The position numbers were made by a program, and so were the translations under genes. Shown piece after piece: positions 1 to 11,654 of a DNA stretch of 64,000 bases (its first letter is position 1; each line of letters opens with the position of its first letter). The notes beneath the pieces are model-generated. The model searched no databases, was not told the origin of the DNA, and was given only the letters and a program-made list of their open reading frames with translations. Location of the stretch: NCBI GenBank assembly GCA_001574975.1, contig KQ965750.1, positions 409,025 to 473,024 of the forward strand, given 5' to 3'. Source of the DNA: Gonapodya prolifera JEL478 (taxonomy: Eukaryota; Monoblepharomycota; Monoblepharidomycetes; Monoblepharidales; Gonapodyaceae).

Positions 1-422
1 GGGACGGGAGCAGAGGGAGCAGAGGGTTTGGGCAGAGGTAATTGACGAGTGTGGGCGTGAGTGGTTTGGGGTGCACAGGATCAACTTTGGCAATGGGTTG
101 GGAAGGTGACTTTGTGTGGGGGGAGGTACTTCAAAGCGATATTTAATGACGAACGTGGAAGCTTAGACGTGGGTGAGCGTTTATTCGGACGGGCCGGAAG
201 TAACATGCGGTATTTGGACGTGCGCAAGCGTAGGACGTTATGTTTTTCACTTCAACACGCTGCATATGTGTCTTGTACTACTGGTTGTGACTTCACAATA
301 CAAACAATCAGCAAGTACTACGCGAAATTTTTTTCCTTTCGACATGTCTTGGTGGGACGCGGTGCTTAGGGCTTCTCGCCTGCGAAGTACTTGCGAGTGT
401 ACCCGTCGTGGAGGTCCAACAT
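1..422. other. Left edge, no supported gene
   Basis: Only short overlapping open frames are present here, without ATG starts or recognisable motifs. The segment lies downstream of the minus-strand glutathione S-transferase-like gene and may hold its 3' untranslated region. I see nothing else in it. Confidence 0.5.
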
Positions 423-1707
423 CTACATTTGTGCACCGTACCGGCATAGTCTATGAGCACGGATCCAAATGGCGTCACAAACGACGAGTCGACTCACCCT
501 CTCGACCCAATCCTCGACACCCGGCAACTGCACATCTCCAAACCACGCCCCCGGCACGGCATCTGCACCTTTGAGCGCCCACTTACCGTCCTTGTACGTC
601 CGCAACCACGTCCTCGCCGCGTCGCTTGTCGTGGACCAGATCCCCTTGTTGAGCGGTTCGTCGACCTGGTACGTCATGATCCAGCGCGCGAAGACGATGT
701 AGTCGAGAAGGCCTGGGGCGGTCGGGCTGGAGAGGAACAGGGGCGTACCCGGTGGGCGGGATAGAGATGGGGGAGTGCCGCCCCCGGAGTGGCGGGGTGG
801 TGCTTGTGGGCTCAGGATGGCGGAGAGGGGAAGGAGCGAGCGGCGGGTGTGGGCGAGGAGCGCGGCTGGGAGCGAGGGATGTGCGGAAGATACATCGGTT
901 TGGGTGATGCGATGCGGTAGGATGAAGCACACGCACCTCGATCTTTGCTCATGAGCCAGTCCCAAGCGTTTTCAAATCCCATCTGCGAGTGGACGCACGA
1001 GGCCGCTTAAGATCAACCCTCTTCGAGACCACACACCAACGCCACCCGGCACCCAACGCACCTTATAATCCGACCTCAAATACTCGCAATCCTCCTCATC
1101 ATACATGGCCGTATGCTGCTCGTACGCAAGCTCGAAATGGCTCGCCCACTGCGCGTCCGAATTACCCAGCCCTTCCTTCACGAACCGCGCCATGGCATGC
1201 GCGGCCGCGAACTGCGGGCTGCTCGTGTCGGGTGGGGTTCCGACCGGGTGCCAGGGGAGGAACAGCGAGGGCTTGTCGGGGAAGTGGGCGTCGAGGTACT
1301 CTGCGATCGTGATGCTGTCCCCAACCAGTAGTCCCGGCTCGGGCTCGGGGTGATCGGTGTAGGGCGTGTCGTCCACGATGCGCGGGACTTCGATGGTCGG
1401 TAGCATGGGCCGTGCACCCGGGCCCGTGCCGAGGGTGACCGCGAAACGAGGCCAGAGGGCGCCGGGGCTCTTGTCGCCGAGACCGCGCCAGGTGCCCAGT
1501 TTCACGACGAAGGGGACACCCTTGTGCACGAGGCAGAGGCGGCCGAGCCATGGGTTCGGCGCGGCGCTGGTGGATCTGGGTGGGGTGGATGAAATGGGGG
1601 TGCAGCGGTATGTTGAGAGGTGACGGTGTGGCCGAACACGCATGAAAAGAGACAACCACTCACTTGGGGTGCTCGGTGTACACGTCGTGGAGAATAATCG
1701 GTGGCAT
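423..1707 (-). CDS. Glutathione S-transferase-like protein (4 exons, ~297 aa)
   Basis: Model: complement of 423-712, 937-982, 1062-1575 and 1664-1707; all phases agree and the introns begin GTGAGT or GTGCGT. The protein starts MPPIILHDVYTEHPK. An N-terminal thioredoxin-fold half contains NPWLGRLCLVHKG and a G-site-like stretch, GDSITIAEYLDAHFPD (about residues 120-140). A helical C-terminal half follows with LLDYIVFARWIMTYQVD. This matches fungal GSTs of the Ure2/LigE-like type, cytosolic enzymes that add or remove glutathione on electrophiles. I see no signal peptide. The thiol or serine normally near residue 10-15 is not obvious, so the catalytic class is uncertain. The family call is inference from the two-domain pattern; the exon structure is read directly. 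The nearest neighbour is an ankyrin-type gene 0.7 kb away on the same strand. Confidence 0.75.
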
Positions 1708-2397
1708 ACTGCTTGTGATCGACGCACGATTCGGCTTTGATTCGGCTTTGATTCGGCTTGGTTCACTTTTGGGATGCTCAACCCCTTCAGCCTGTCAACC
1801 AACGCCTTTTATACCCCCGCCGCGCCAAGCCACCGCGCGGTCACGAGGTCCCTGTGGGCGTAGAATGCGCGCGTGACTTGTCCTTGGCCGGTCACGCTGC
1901 CAGTCACGGAGTCACGCAGGGGATCCCTATTCTCCTTTCCCCGACCTCAGACCTCCGACCGAGGAGCGGCGACCCGTGCCATGCATCCGCAAAACCCGGG
2001 CAAGAGCAACGGATGGAAGGCGATGAAGGAGATGAGAGGAAGTGGGGTGCAATTGTGGATGCGCGGGTTGTGGATTGGTTTTGGGGACTTGGGTGTCCCG
2101 TCGACGTAGGGTCTGACACGCATAAAACGAAGCAATCATCTATGCTCACGCAGGAGTCGCACTGCTGTACAAAAGTAACACTTAAAGGATCCAATAATGC
2201 TCTCTCACAAAAGCTTACTGTAAAGCTCAAAGCTCGAATTAAAAGTCATATGCAAAACCGTCACCGTCACCGTCGCAAAATGCTCCCTCGTAGGGGTCCG
2301 GTCCGTCCTTTCCTCCCTCCCTCCGTCTGTGGCTGTCGATGAACTGTCCACTGTCCAGTCAGCCCAGTCAGCCCAGTCAGCCCAGTCACGTCCCCGA
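1708..2397. other. Intergenic region with short tandem repeat
   Basis: Promoter side of the GST-like gene and 3' side of the ankyrin-type gene. It contains an ACCGTC microsatellite near 2262-2276 and a nine-base tandem repeat at about 2354-2388. No supported coding region. Confidence 0.5.
2354..2388. repeat. Nine-base tandem repeat (AGCCCAGTC)n
   Basis: About four direct copies of AGCCCAGTC lie just downstream of the stop codon of the ankyrin-type gene, probably in its 3' untranslated region. Read directly from the sequence. Confidence 0.8.
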
Positions 2398-3447
2398 TCA
2401 AAACGCCTTTGGTCGTCCTCCAACCATGCCAAACCGCCTCGGATCCATGGCCATGGCCTTCATGTCGTGCTGCTGCTGCTGCTGTTGTTGCGGCTGCGGG
2501 ATGATCCTCTGGCCCGTCACGACCTCCAATTTCCGGAGGAGGTCTCTGTTCTGCGCCACCTTCTCCAACGCCGGGCGGACTGCGGGGGTGACGCGGGCGC
2601 CGTGACGGAGCAAGATGTCGACGATCTCGAGGTTGGGCGTGAAATCGATGGCCTTGAACGTGGGCTTATCCTTGTTTGCGCCGTGCGTGCCCGGGTCCGA
2701 CATCATGTTGAGGATGCCCGGCATGTTGATCCACAGCTCGCGCGCGGTGCCCTTTGCCTCCAAGCGTGTCTCGCCGTGCGGGTCGCGTGTGACCCCCTCC
2801 CCGATGGCCAGCTCGAGGGCGGACCCGAAATGGTACAGCGTGTCCCACGTCCCCGCGCCCTCGACGACCGTGTTCCAGATGGGCTCGCTCCACACGGCGC
2901 GGCCACGGATGATTTTCCACTCGATGGGGAGATTTGGGTCGGCGCCGTTGTCGAGGAGTAGCTGCACGAGCTGCGGGTTGTTGCGCAGGATCGCCACTGC
3001 CAGAGCGCTCTCCCCGACGGCCTGCACGTTTCGCGGGGCGAACCCCCCGACGGGTTTCTCCTTGGGCCCGCCGCTGCCGAAGAAGGACGTGGTCCATTTG
3101 GACCCTTCGTGCACGATACAGCCCAAGATGAATCGCTTGCGGGTGTTGGGATCCGCGCCGGCGGAAATGGCCGCGGCGGCCATGCGGGTGTCGCCTGCCT
3201 CGATGGCCTCGATGAGTTTGGCGCAGGCGTCGTTGTTGCCGAACTTGGACGCCTTTGCCGGGTTTCCCAGAGGTGACGGACCGGCGCCCGACATGTGGGA
3301 CGCGCTGGACCGCGAGGGCAGGCTGGACGTTGACGGGCGGCGGGAGAGAGGCGAGTGGCCAGGCGATGCGGTGCGTGCGTGCGACTGTGGCTGCTGGTCA
3401 CGGTCGAGGGAGACAGTGTGCGGCAAGGGCCGCGAAAGGTGCATCAT
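2398..3447 (-). CDS. Ankyrin-type repeat protein, paralogue 1 (349 aa)
   Basis: Single exon. I chose the ATG at 3447 because it sits in a strong context (GCAGCCATGATGC). The frame stays open upstream to an ATG at 3633, but that stretch is low-complexity and looks like leader. A Ser/Pro-rich head of about 60 residues precedes ankyrin-like helices: LIEAIEAGDTRMAAAAISAG followed by ADPN, then ESALAVAILRNNPQLVQLLL followed by DNGADPNLP, and later LEIVDILLRHGARV. Ankyrin repeats mediate protein binding; the partner is unknown. The tail carries an eight-residue glutamine run (CTG/CAG repeat near 2469-2490). No membrane segment or catalytic motif is visible. A clear paralogue lies at 9602-11002 on the same strand, sharing ADPNLPxxWxIxRGRxVW. 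The two copies flank a repeat array, so a local duplication is likely. The ankyrin call is fairly sure; the role is unknown. Confidence 0.75.
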   Translation of the reverse strand: MMHLSRPLPHTVSLDRDQQPQSHARTASPGHSPLSRRPSTSSLPSRSSASHMSGAGPSPLGNPAKASKFGNNDACAKLIEAIEAGDTRMAAAAISAGADPNTRKRFILGCIVHEGSKWTTSFFGSGGPKEKPVGGFAPRNVQAVGESALAVAILRNNPQLVQLLLDNGADPNLPIEWKIIRGRAVWSEPIWNTVVEGAGTWDTLYHFGSALELAIGEGVTRDPHGETRLEAKGTARELWINMPGILNMMSDPGTHGANKDKPTFKAIDFTPNLEIVDILLRHGARVTPAVRPALEKVAQNRDLLRKLEVVTGQRIIPQPQQQQQQQHDMKAMAMDPRRFGMVGGRPKAF

Positions 3448-4049
3448 GGCTGCGGCGGGCAGCGGGTGCGGCGGGGCAATGCGGGAGCGGGGAGAGGGGG
3501 GAGAGAGCGGGGAACTCAGCGAGTGCGGGGCAAGGGAAAGCGCAGGGAACCGCAAGGTAAAGTTGCCTGACTTTCCAGAAACGGTTTGTTGTGTCAAGCT
3601 TTGCGCCGAGTGCCTCCCGGAGAAATATTCCATCCCCACGAAGCCTCCTGTGCAGCACACGGGGGACAGCGGAATCGCCAGGGACAGCAGCGCACACACG
3701 CCGCACAGAACTTGCGAGGGGGACGCCGAGACAATCGGAGTGGCGCGGCGGGAAGGGCGAGGTGGCGTGCTCGGCAGGTGTGGCTGTCGGAGACGTGGCG
3801 CACTTCAGGTCCCATATCATCGGAGGGAAAGCAAACCCTCAAAGGCCGCGTTCCAAAGCTTATCTGGTAAGCAAACACATCCGCGAATGGACAAAAAGGC
3901 AAATCGTGGGGCTGCGCCGCCTCACTGGCGCATCGTCGGTACCTGCTCCCCGTGATGGACATCTCCGATTGCGCGATCAGCGGGTTGGGGTTTCAATTAC
4001 ATATGCACCAAGGATAAAATGTCGCGTCTGAAGCTAGGCTCAGCGAGAT
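3448..4049. other. Intergenic, nothing recognised
   Basis: Upstream region of the ankyrin-type gene. Long open frames on the plus strand here are antisense shadows or lack ATG starts. No gene supported. Confidence 0.5.
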
Positions 4050-7000
4050 AACTCTCCTTTTATTATGAAGCTCGTTGCGCACCCAGACGTGGTCTAAGCA
4101 CTTGTCCACTTCCAAATCCAAATGCATTTATCCTGTATCAGCGCTGAAGTGAGCCAAAATCGCGCTCTGTCACAAATTTGCCTTGGCAAGCGAGTGCGTA
4201 GCAAGACTCAAGATGCGTAGACCCCGTTGCTTGAGTTTAGATTGGCAACTGCCGCTGGCTTCTTCAACAATTGGCTTATTTGATATGGCTGACCAATTGC
4301 TCCATAACAGCCGTCGTTGCCTGCAATTGAAACAGCTGGAGCTCACTATACGGATCGCCTGCACCGTTTCATTCCCCATCAATGCGACACGTCTTTCCGC
4401 GTCATCACCCATCACATGTACCAAGCCTAACACGCAACATGTCACTCTGGACAGTGCCGTACACGCGTTCGGCGTAAACTTGTCACCAATGAAACGGGAC
4501 GGTCACGTCTACACTCGGGGTGAAGAGACGCCTGTAAAACTAAAATGATGCCGATGCCCCTCAGACTATGTGTTTTAGTCACGCAGGGTACGAGAATGCT
4601 CGTAGAAGTGCGTCAGGAACAGACTGATCGTGGAGCACTTACCCGTGTTCAAGGGAAGACTCATTGACGTGCTCCGAAAAGAAAATACCACGTGAAAGCT
4701 CATACGAGCATCTGCAAAGCGCGACAGCGTTTGCAGGTGTCGGCTCGTCCAGTCGTGAACATGCCCCAACAGTAGTGCAAGGCGGTTTTTGTGACTTACT
4801 CTTCTACGTACCACGAGCAACGTGTTGCACCACCTTTGTGACAAATCTTTCCACGTCATCGCATGGTACGAACCCAAGTATATCTAGATAGTGCCCATAA
4901 ACACGTTCTGCGTATCATTTGTTCCCCTGGAGGTTCACTGAAGGCCCAGCGCTTATGACACCGGTGCAGAAAGGTGGTGACGTCAGGACCGAGCCCACGA
5001 TCAGACCATGACAATCTGGTTCATGTTGCTTGAGAAACGTCTCTGGCTCTCCCAAAAGTGTTTTTTGATAGGGTTGTGTCAGCTCAGCTTTAAAGAGTGG
5101 TGATCGCGACGCCCCCTTGAGAGTTCACGAATCAAAGAAGACGGTCACGTCTACATCGGGTGACGAGACGCCTGGCGAACGAAATGAGACCCCTCAACTG
5201 TGCTTTTGGGTTTTGATCACGCAAGGTACGAAAGCGCGTCGGCTTCGAAACACCACCCTGGAACACTCGCTTTTGTCTCATGGGAAGGCTAGGGTAGCGC
5301 GCTCCGAAAAGAAGAAAAGAAAGCGCAATTCGAAAGCTCAGACAGGGATCCACGAAGCGCGACTGTCTGTCATCTCGTTGGATTGTCAAGTACATACAAA
5401 TGAACATTCACTTTGAAGCGAGGCCCCACGAGCTGACTCGTTTCGGTGAGCTATGCTTCTGAATCAAACCTCCCATGTACCCAATATCACCCCGAATCGG
5501 TGATAGTGACACGGGGCTATATAATTCAAGCAGCCCAGCCCAGTTTTGAATGCTGCAGGTTGTACTAGAGTGAGATTTGCACCCGCATCAGCGTGAAAGT
5601 ACTATGACACCAAGTTTGAAGTGTGAAGCTGGTTACATCATGGACTAATGCACTTGTCCACCTCTAAGACCACACTTATGCATCCCGTATCTACGCTGAA
5701 GTGTGCATCCTAACAATGAGGGGGAAAGGATGGCCTGTACATCGACGGTCACCACAAAAACAAGAGTTCGCCTTTCGACGGAGACGTGCCCTGGGAAGCG
5801 AGACGAGTCGCGCTCTGTCTCGACTTTGTCCCGGCAAATATTGAGTGCGTAGCGAGACTCAGGATGCATGGCCCGGTCCCTGCATTCGGTCGTTCGAGTT
5901 TCAACTGCCGCTCGTCAGCCGTCGTGCAGAACAGTGTCCGCAGTGCATTCTAGTCGCAAATTGTAGACCCCAGTTCGTGGAGAGTCTGGATCATTGCAGG
6001 ACAAAGTGTTGGTTTGACAGGCGCATGGATCTCCATACAAGTGCAGGCCACTGAATGGAGGTAGGGAGATTATTCAGACGTGCTGACAGGATGTCTGCAA
6101 TACTCGGGAGCCGAGTCACTAGAGCACGTTTCTCTCACAACTTCCCAGGCAATGTCAGTGACACAGAGGGTTGTTGGAAACACCGAGCCTGGACATCGAC
6201 CCTTACTCCAGTATCCACAAAAACGTCTTTGTTAGTATTTTTGATCACTGCTCGCGTCAATTCTGCAGAAAACCTCCAACAGGGACCCTCACCGGCAACT
6301 TGAGTTTGTTGCAATGCCCAAACCCGTTGAAGTCACTGAAAATAATCATGCAATAGGACGAACAGCAACCAAAGACGATAGATCACAGAGTCTCGTGACG
6401 TCCTTTTGTGACATGAAGTCTTTCCACGTTCGACATCACATTGTACAAACTGGAGCATATCATCTTGGATAGTGCTGTAAACGCATTCTGCGTACCAATG
6501 GAGCTCCCGGAGCACTTCTGAGACCTCAGCGCTGATAAAGCAAGAATATGACAAAGACCGGTGGTGAAGTCAGGACCAAGTTCACAAGGCGCTGACCATG
6601 CACAGTTTCATGCCGCCTGAACAAAGTCGCTGAGTGCCCCAAATGTTTGTGATTGGGTGACTATAGCTTCGAAGGCTGCTGATCCTGTGCATCGGAGGCA
6701 TGAATCAAAGAAAGCGAGCTGATGACGGTCCCTGCGCTCGGTTTCAAGGCGCGTGGAACCGGTCGCTGCGAAATGCCCCTCGCAATAGGCGTTGGAGCTT
6801 CGCTTGAGTCACTTCGTGTTTGATTGAAGCAATGTGGAGAACCACCAATTAAAAACTTTTATAAGTGGGAAGCACTCGCTGTTGTCTCACGTGAAGACCA
6901 GGGTCGACCAACTCCGAAAAGCAAACTGAATGCAAGCTTGGACGGACATCTGCGAAAAGCGACAGACTTTTTCGGGTTCTGGCCTCCTCGACAAACGTGC

Positions 7001-9410
7001 GCGCGAATGCCCGGCTACAAACCGGCCATCAAAGCGGCCAAACCGAAAAACATCGGAAACACTCTAAAACTTCATGGTAACCACACATCCCTACCAAATT
7101 CTACATCGCTCGCCCTGCCTACATCGAATCCCCTCGATCCCTGGCTTCCCCGTGGCAATCGGACAAGATTCGGCCAACGGAAATGGACAATCGAATCGTC
7201 GATTTCCGTCGTTTCCTGATCACCATTCTTTTCTGATGACCTGCATCGACTCACCGACGGTGTCCTTCTTCCTCGTGGGACCTCTTCGTCTTGTTTGAAC
7301 ATCGGAAGTTTTTTCATTTCCGCCGCAACGAAAATGAGGCCCCCGCGCCTTATGAATCCGAGCACGCAAAGGAAGTGAAGAGCCGGGCTCCTCAGCAGGA
7401 GGTTCCTCGTGAGATTCTAGTGTGTTGCGCGATGAACATTTCAAGTCACCCAAAACGCGACAGTGGAGTCACGCAACCCTGGGACTCGAGGAAGGATTGT
7501 AGAAAGGAAGTTATTTACTCGAATATGTGTACAGTGTAATCATCTTTGCATCTAATGCAAATACTGTTGCTTCTCGTGTGCCGTGCAGTGGAGTTGAGTA
7601 CACTCGCGATTCGACCTGGCTTTCCGGCTGCCAAGTGAGAGATTCGAGTGATCAAAGACACGTGTTGATACTACGACTCCGGATGAACGGTCCCAATTGA
7701 AGGCCGCCAACCAAAAGTGACAGCTATGATGGCTTCATCGTGAAGTAAAGGGGAATTAAGGAACGGTCACGTCTACACCCGGGTGCAGAGACGCCCAGAA
7801 CACAGAATGATTCCCTCTGAACTATGTTTTTTAGTCACTGTGTACGTAAATGCTCGTAGATGTGCAACCGAAGGATCCTTGAGCACTCGCTCTTGTCTCA
7901 TGGGAAACACCAGGTCGACGTGCTACTAAACGAAAATAATGTGCGAAAGCTCAGACAGGCATCCGTGGGACGCAACAGCCTTTTGTGACAGTGACCTGGT
8001 GCGGTCGTGACCATGCCCCAACAACAATGTGAGGTTTCCAAATTCCCTATCGATGTTTTACGAGCTAATTGCACCACGTTTGTGACGAGTCTTTCCACGT
8101 CATCGTATGGTACCAAACGGAGTCCTAAACACATTTTGCGTACCATTTGTAACCCCGGGGCTCTGCTGAAAGCCGAGGCGGCGATAGGACGGACCAAGAA
8201 AGGTCATGACGTCAGGACCACGTCCACAATCAGAACATGGAAATTCAATTTCATGTCGGGTGAATAAGGTCACTGGACTCCCCCAAAAGCGTTTTTATGG
8301 TGTTGTGTCAGCTTTGATGGCTTTTAATCGTGTGGGAGGGGCAATGACATGAATGAAGGAGACGATCACGTCTACACCCGGGTGAAGATACGCCCAGAAT
8401 ACAGAATAATGCCCATAAGACCATTTGTTTTAGTCACCGTGGCTAAGATAATGGTAGTAGACGTGCTGATGCGAATTTAGGAACTGGTGGAGCACACTCG
8501 CCCTCACCCCATTGGAAGACGACGGTCGACGCACTCCGAAAAGAGAACGCATCGCGAAAGTCGACACACGCATTCACAAAATGCGAAAGCCTTTACGGGG
8601 TGTGACCTCTTTGGTGAAGATATTTGAACAATAATGCAAGGTGACATTTTCCTTCCAAGTCAAACGGAGTATAGTTGGATAGTACCGTAATGAAAACGCA
8701 CTCTGCGTGAATATTCAGCCCGGAACCTCGCTCACACCCCGTCCATGCTCAAAAAAGTGGTGACGTCAGGACCAAGTCCATAAGCAGACCAGTTTCATTT
8801 TGTCCGAACAAAGTCGCTGACTCTCTCCAAAAGTGTTTTTTGTGAAAGGGTTATGACAGAAGTGAATGGGTGAAGAATCAAAGACGGCGGTCACGTCCAC
8901 GGGTGAAGAGACACCCGAAAAATGATACTTCAATAACACGGACGGCCTCCGCATGCAGACGGTGAATGAAAGGGTGGAGCACTCGCCCTTGTCCGATGGG
9001 ACGACTCTACGAGAGAGAACGCCATTTGAAAGCTCAGGCTTCCACGAAATGCGGCAGTAGCTTCGATGAGACGGATGAGATGTTGCTAATTAGGGCTAGA
9101 CCCACCAGAGTCTCGGGTCTCACCTTATGCCGTTGTAAACATAAGCCAAGATTGCAAGCTGGTCGACAAAACGGGGTCTTCAAGCCCTTCACATCTCATC
9201 CGCTGAAAACGAGACTTCCTTATCTGCTCCAGTCCCAACTAAAGCAAATTGGCGAGCATTCACCAAACAATGAAAATTGCATTTTCGAACTCCATCATCG
9301 ACGAGCAACTTCTTGCACCACCTCGTATATTACGTGCATTATAGACCATTCAAAAGCTTTTTTAAAAAAATTTAAGAAACTAGTGTTACGAGAAGATTGA
9401 CATTAAGTCC
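4050..9410. repeat. Array of diverged 0.5-0.6 kb repeats
   Basis: Blocks recur in the same order and orientation. A block around GGTCACGTCTACAC starts at 4501, 5143, 7765, 8364 and 8889. A block around GTGACGTCAGGACC occurs near 4977, 6563, 8206 and 8759. Between them recur CACTCGCCCTTGTC-like, CTCCGAAAAGA and CTTTCCACGTCATCG motifs. Full or near-full units span about 4497-5095, 7758-8320 and 8360-8870. Partial units lie at 5135-5440, 6120-6665, 6740-7010 and 8885-9400. A second repeat type of about 300 bp occurs at 4050-4270 and 5600-5925. No open frame is conserved between copies, so I cannot call this coding. It lies exactly between two paralogous ankyrin genes. It could be a decayed tandem duplication or a non-autonomous element family. 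Confidence 0.75.
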
Positions 9411-9601
9411 GTACTTGGCCGACTCTCCTGACGTGTGACTATCAACAGCATTGACGATCAATCGGTGACGTCGTACGTGGGGCTCTCAACCTCGTTTAAG
9501 TGGTTATCACTCCAACTCTCCCTCCGCCAAAAACGTTATCATTTCCTTCCCCTTCTGGGTTCCCAGATCCAAAGACACAATTATCCCTTCCCCTCCCGTC
9601 T

Positions 9602-11002
9602 TCACCAGTGAACATTTCCGGCTAACATTCCCAAATCTTGCACTCTGGTCGCATGCCGGACCTTTGCCGCGCTCCGTGGGTCGCTTCCCGCCATCCCTCC
9701 AACAGCTCCACCACCGTATTGCCCGGGGGGTCCTGCCCGCGGAACAGTGTTCCCTGCTTCGCGATACTGAGCAGCCGGTGCCTGGCTTGCGGCGGTCGGG
9801 ACACTGGACGTCCTTCGGTGGTCTATCGGGATTGGAGTTCCGGCGTAGGAGAGGGATGGGTGGGACGCCATGTGGGCCGGGGAGAGAGTGGACGAGGACG
9901 ACGAGGGTGAGGCTCCCGACGGAGAGTAGGCGGTGTGGGAGAGAGAGATGGACATGCGAGGCACCGAGGAAGAACTTGAGGTGGACGAGATGGTGCTGTT
10001 GAGCGTACCAACAAGGACTCCACTTCCGTTCGCTGGGCGGAGATCTTGCCCCGCCGAGCGGCGCTCCATGGCGACTTCCATCGCTCGCAGCCTGGACGGG
10101 TCTTCGAGGCACTTCACGACGGCTGCGCGTGCGGCTGCTGACACCTTGGCGCCACCACGGACGAGCTCCTCGACGATTTCGATGTTTGGGACGAAGGGGA
10201 CGCCCATGAAGGTGCGCTCATCGGGGGACGGGTCGGCAAGCAAGGGGGCGGCGCCGCGGTTGGAGCACCAGACTTCAGCCGGGTGGGATGGGTCGGCGTG
10301 CGCGAGGTAGTCGAGGGGGAAGTCTCCGCTGGCGTCTCGTCCGGTTCCAACGCCGAGGGCGAGCTCGAGGTGCGAGTTGAAACGGTAGGCCAAGTCCCAT
10401 TCCCGTTCGGCGATGTTGGCCCACGTTTGACGGGTCCATACTTGCCGACCACGAGCGATGCGCCACGCGGCGGGGAGGTTCGGGTCGGCACCGCCGAGAA
10501 GAAGTTCGTGCACGCACGCGGGGGAATCGTGGAGGATGGCGAGAGCGAGGGCGGATTCGCCTTGTGCGGTGACGGTGAGAGTTTCAGATGCACCGGTTCC
10601 CTTCTCTTGGGCATCCGCAGTCGCGGAGGAGGAGCCCGAGAGAGCAGCTAAAAGCCCAGATTTTCCGAGAGTCGTTTTCGATCCTGCGTAGACGGTGCAG
10701 GTGAGGGTGCAGAGTTTGCGAGCGTTGGGGTCGGCACCGGCAGCGAGGGCTGTTCGCACTGCGTGTGCGTCCTTGGATTCGACAGCGGCGAGAAGTTGAA
10801 GGGAAGGAGGTGGACCACGGGAGGACTTTCTGTGGTTTGATGGGGCGGTCGGGGAAGGAGAAGTGGACCGGGAGCGAGACCTCCCGCGAATGGGAGACGG
10901 TTCCGGAGTAGGTGGGAGGTCACGGGATCTGAACGTATTCGCCGACGGATTTCTGCGGTGCCCCATTTGCGGGAGATACGACGAGTAGTCGAGATTGGAC
11001 AT
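9602..11002 (-). CDS. Ankyrin-type repeat protein, paralogue 2 (466 aa)
   Basis: Single exon. The ATG at 11002 opens MSNLDYSSYLPQMGHRR; the frame extends a few codons upstream but only to a non-ATG codon. A Ser/Arg/Pro-rich head (SRSRSTSPSP) is followed by ankyrin-like segments LQLLAAVESKDAHAVRTAL, AAGADPNARK, ESALALAILHDSPACVHELL and IEIVEELVRGGAKV (roughly residues 75-310). About 150 residues of Ser/Pro/Ala-rich, probably disordered sequence form the tail. It shares distinctive inter-repeat sequence with the protein at 2398-3447 (GADPNLPxxWRIARGRQVW, the YRFNSHLELALG region and the 'GSK' segment after the first ADPN), so the two are paralogues. Function unknown; binding or scaffolding is family-level knowledge. 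The longer disordered tail is the main difference from paralogue 1, which instead has a polyglutamine tract. Confidence 0.75.
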   Translation of the reverse strand: MSNLDYSSYLPQMGHRRNPSANTFRSRDLPPTPEPSPIRGRSRSRSTSPSPTAPSNHRKSSRGPPPSLQLLAAVESKDAHAVRTALAAGADPNARKLCTLTCTVYAGSKTTLGKSGLLAALSGSSSATADAQEKGTGASETLTVTAQGESALALAILHDSPACVHELLLGGADPNLPAAWRIARGRQVWTRQTWANIAEREWDLAYRFNSHLELALGVGTGRDASGDFPLDYLAHADPSHPAEVWCSNRGAAPLLADPSPDERTFMGVPFVPNIEIVEELVRGGAKVSAAARAAVVKCLEDPSRLRAMEVAMERRSAGQDLRPANGSGVLVGTLNSTISSTSSSSSVPRMSISLSHTAYSPSGASPSSSSSTLSPAHMASHPSLSYAGTPIPIDHRRTSSVPTAASQAPAAQYREAGNTVPRAGPPGQYGGGAVGGMAGSDPRSAAKVRHATRVQDLGMLAGNVHW

Positions 11003-11654
11003 GCGCAGGGGTTTGGGTGACAAGGAAAAGTGGATCGACTGGAAAGACTTGTCAATCGGACGAGAGATAACCTGGCAGAGGGAAGAATCAGACGATGCAG
11101 CCGATTTAGCCTTCGAAGCAAGAAGCCTTCCAATCTCAAGTACTCACCGTTCGGGAATGCTCTCTACTCAAGACACGCAATCCGAGTTCGTAGCCTTCCC
11201 TGCTTTCCGCGTCGATTCCGTCTGCAGCCTACGATGCGATTGCAACGAATCTTGGTCGTTTCTCCCAATTTACCTGGGCGGTTTGTTGATTACGCCCTCC
11301 CTCGCCCCTGTGCGCCACATTGGCAAGCTTGCCATCCTCCGATGTTTCGCCAGCCATTCACAGACGCCCGTCACCGTTTCAGAACCAGAAGACAGTCCAT
11401 GCGTTTCATTTTTGCGTCTGCAGTGATCGCGAAATGCGCACGCCTGCTATTCATTCGGTGTTTGTTGTTTTGATTCTTTTCAGCAATCGGGTCCAGACCA
11501 TCACCAACAGCCTACAAGATTGGCAAACTATGAGATAATGCAGTCCGTGTATTTTTAGCGCGGAAGTAATTTTCAAATAGCAGAACCGTTCCCCTAAGAA
11601 TCAATCTGTCGCCATTACATAGTTTATTACCAACCATACTTCTTGCGTTCCTTC
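11003..11654. other. Intergenic, nothing recognised
   Basis: Upstream of ankyrin paralogue 2 and downstream of the Ulp1-like gene. Plus-strand open frames here lack family features, and I do not call them. Confidence 0.5.

Noticed and set aside
61-369. Open frame at the left edge
   Set aside because: It starts with GTG rather than ATG, has no motif, and overlaps other frames of equal length.
2615-3955. Long plus-strand open frame of about 446 codons
   Set aside because: It is antisense to the ankyrin-type gene, has shadow composition, and shows no motif.
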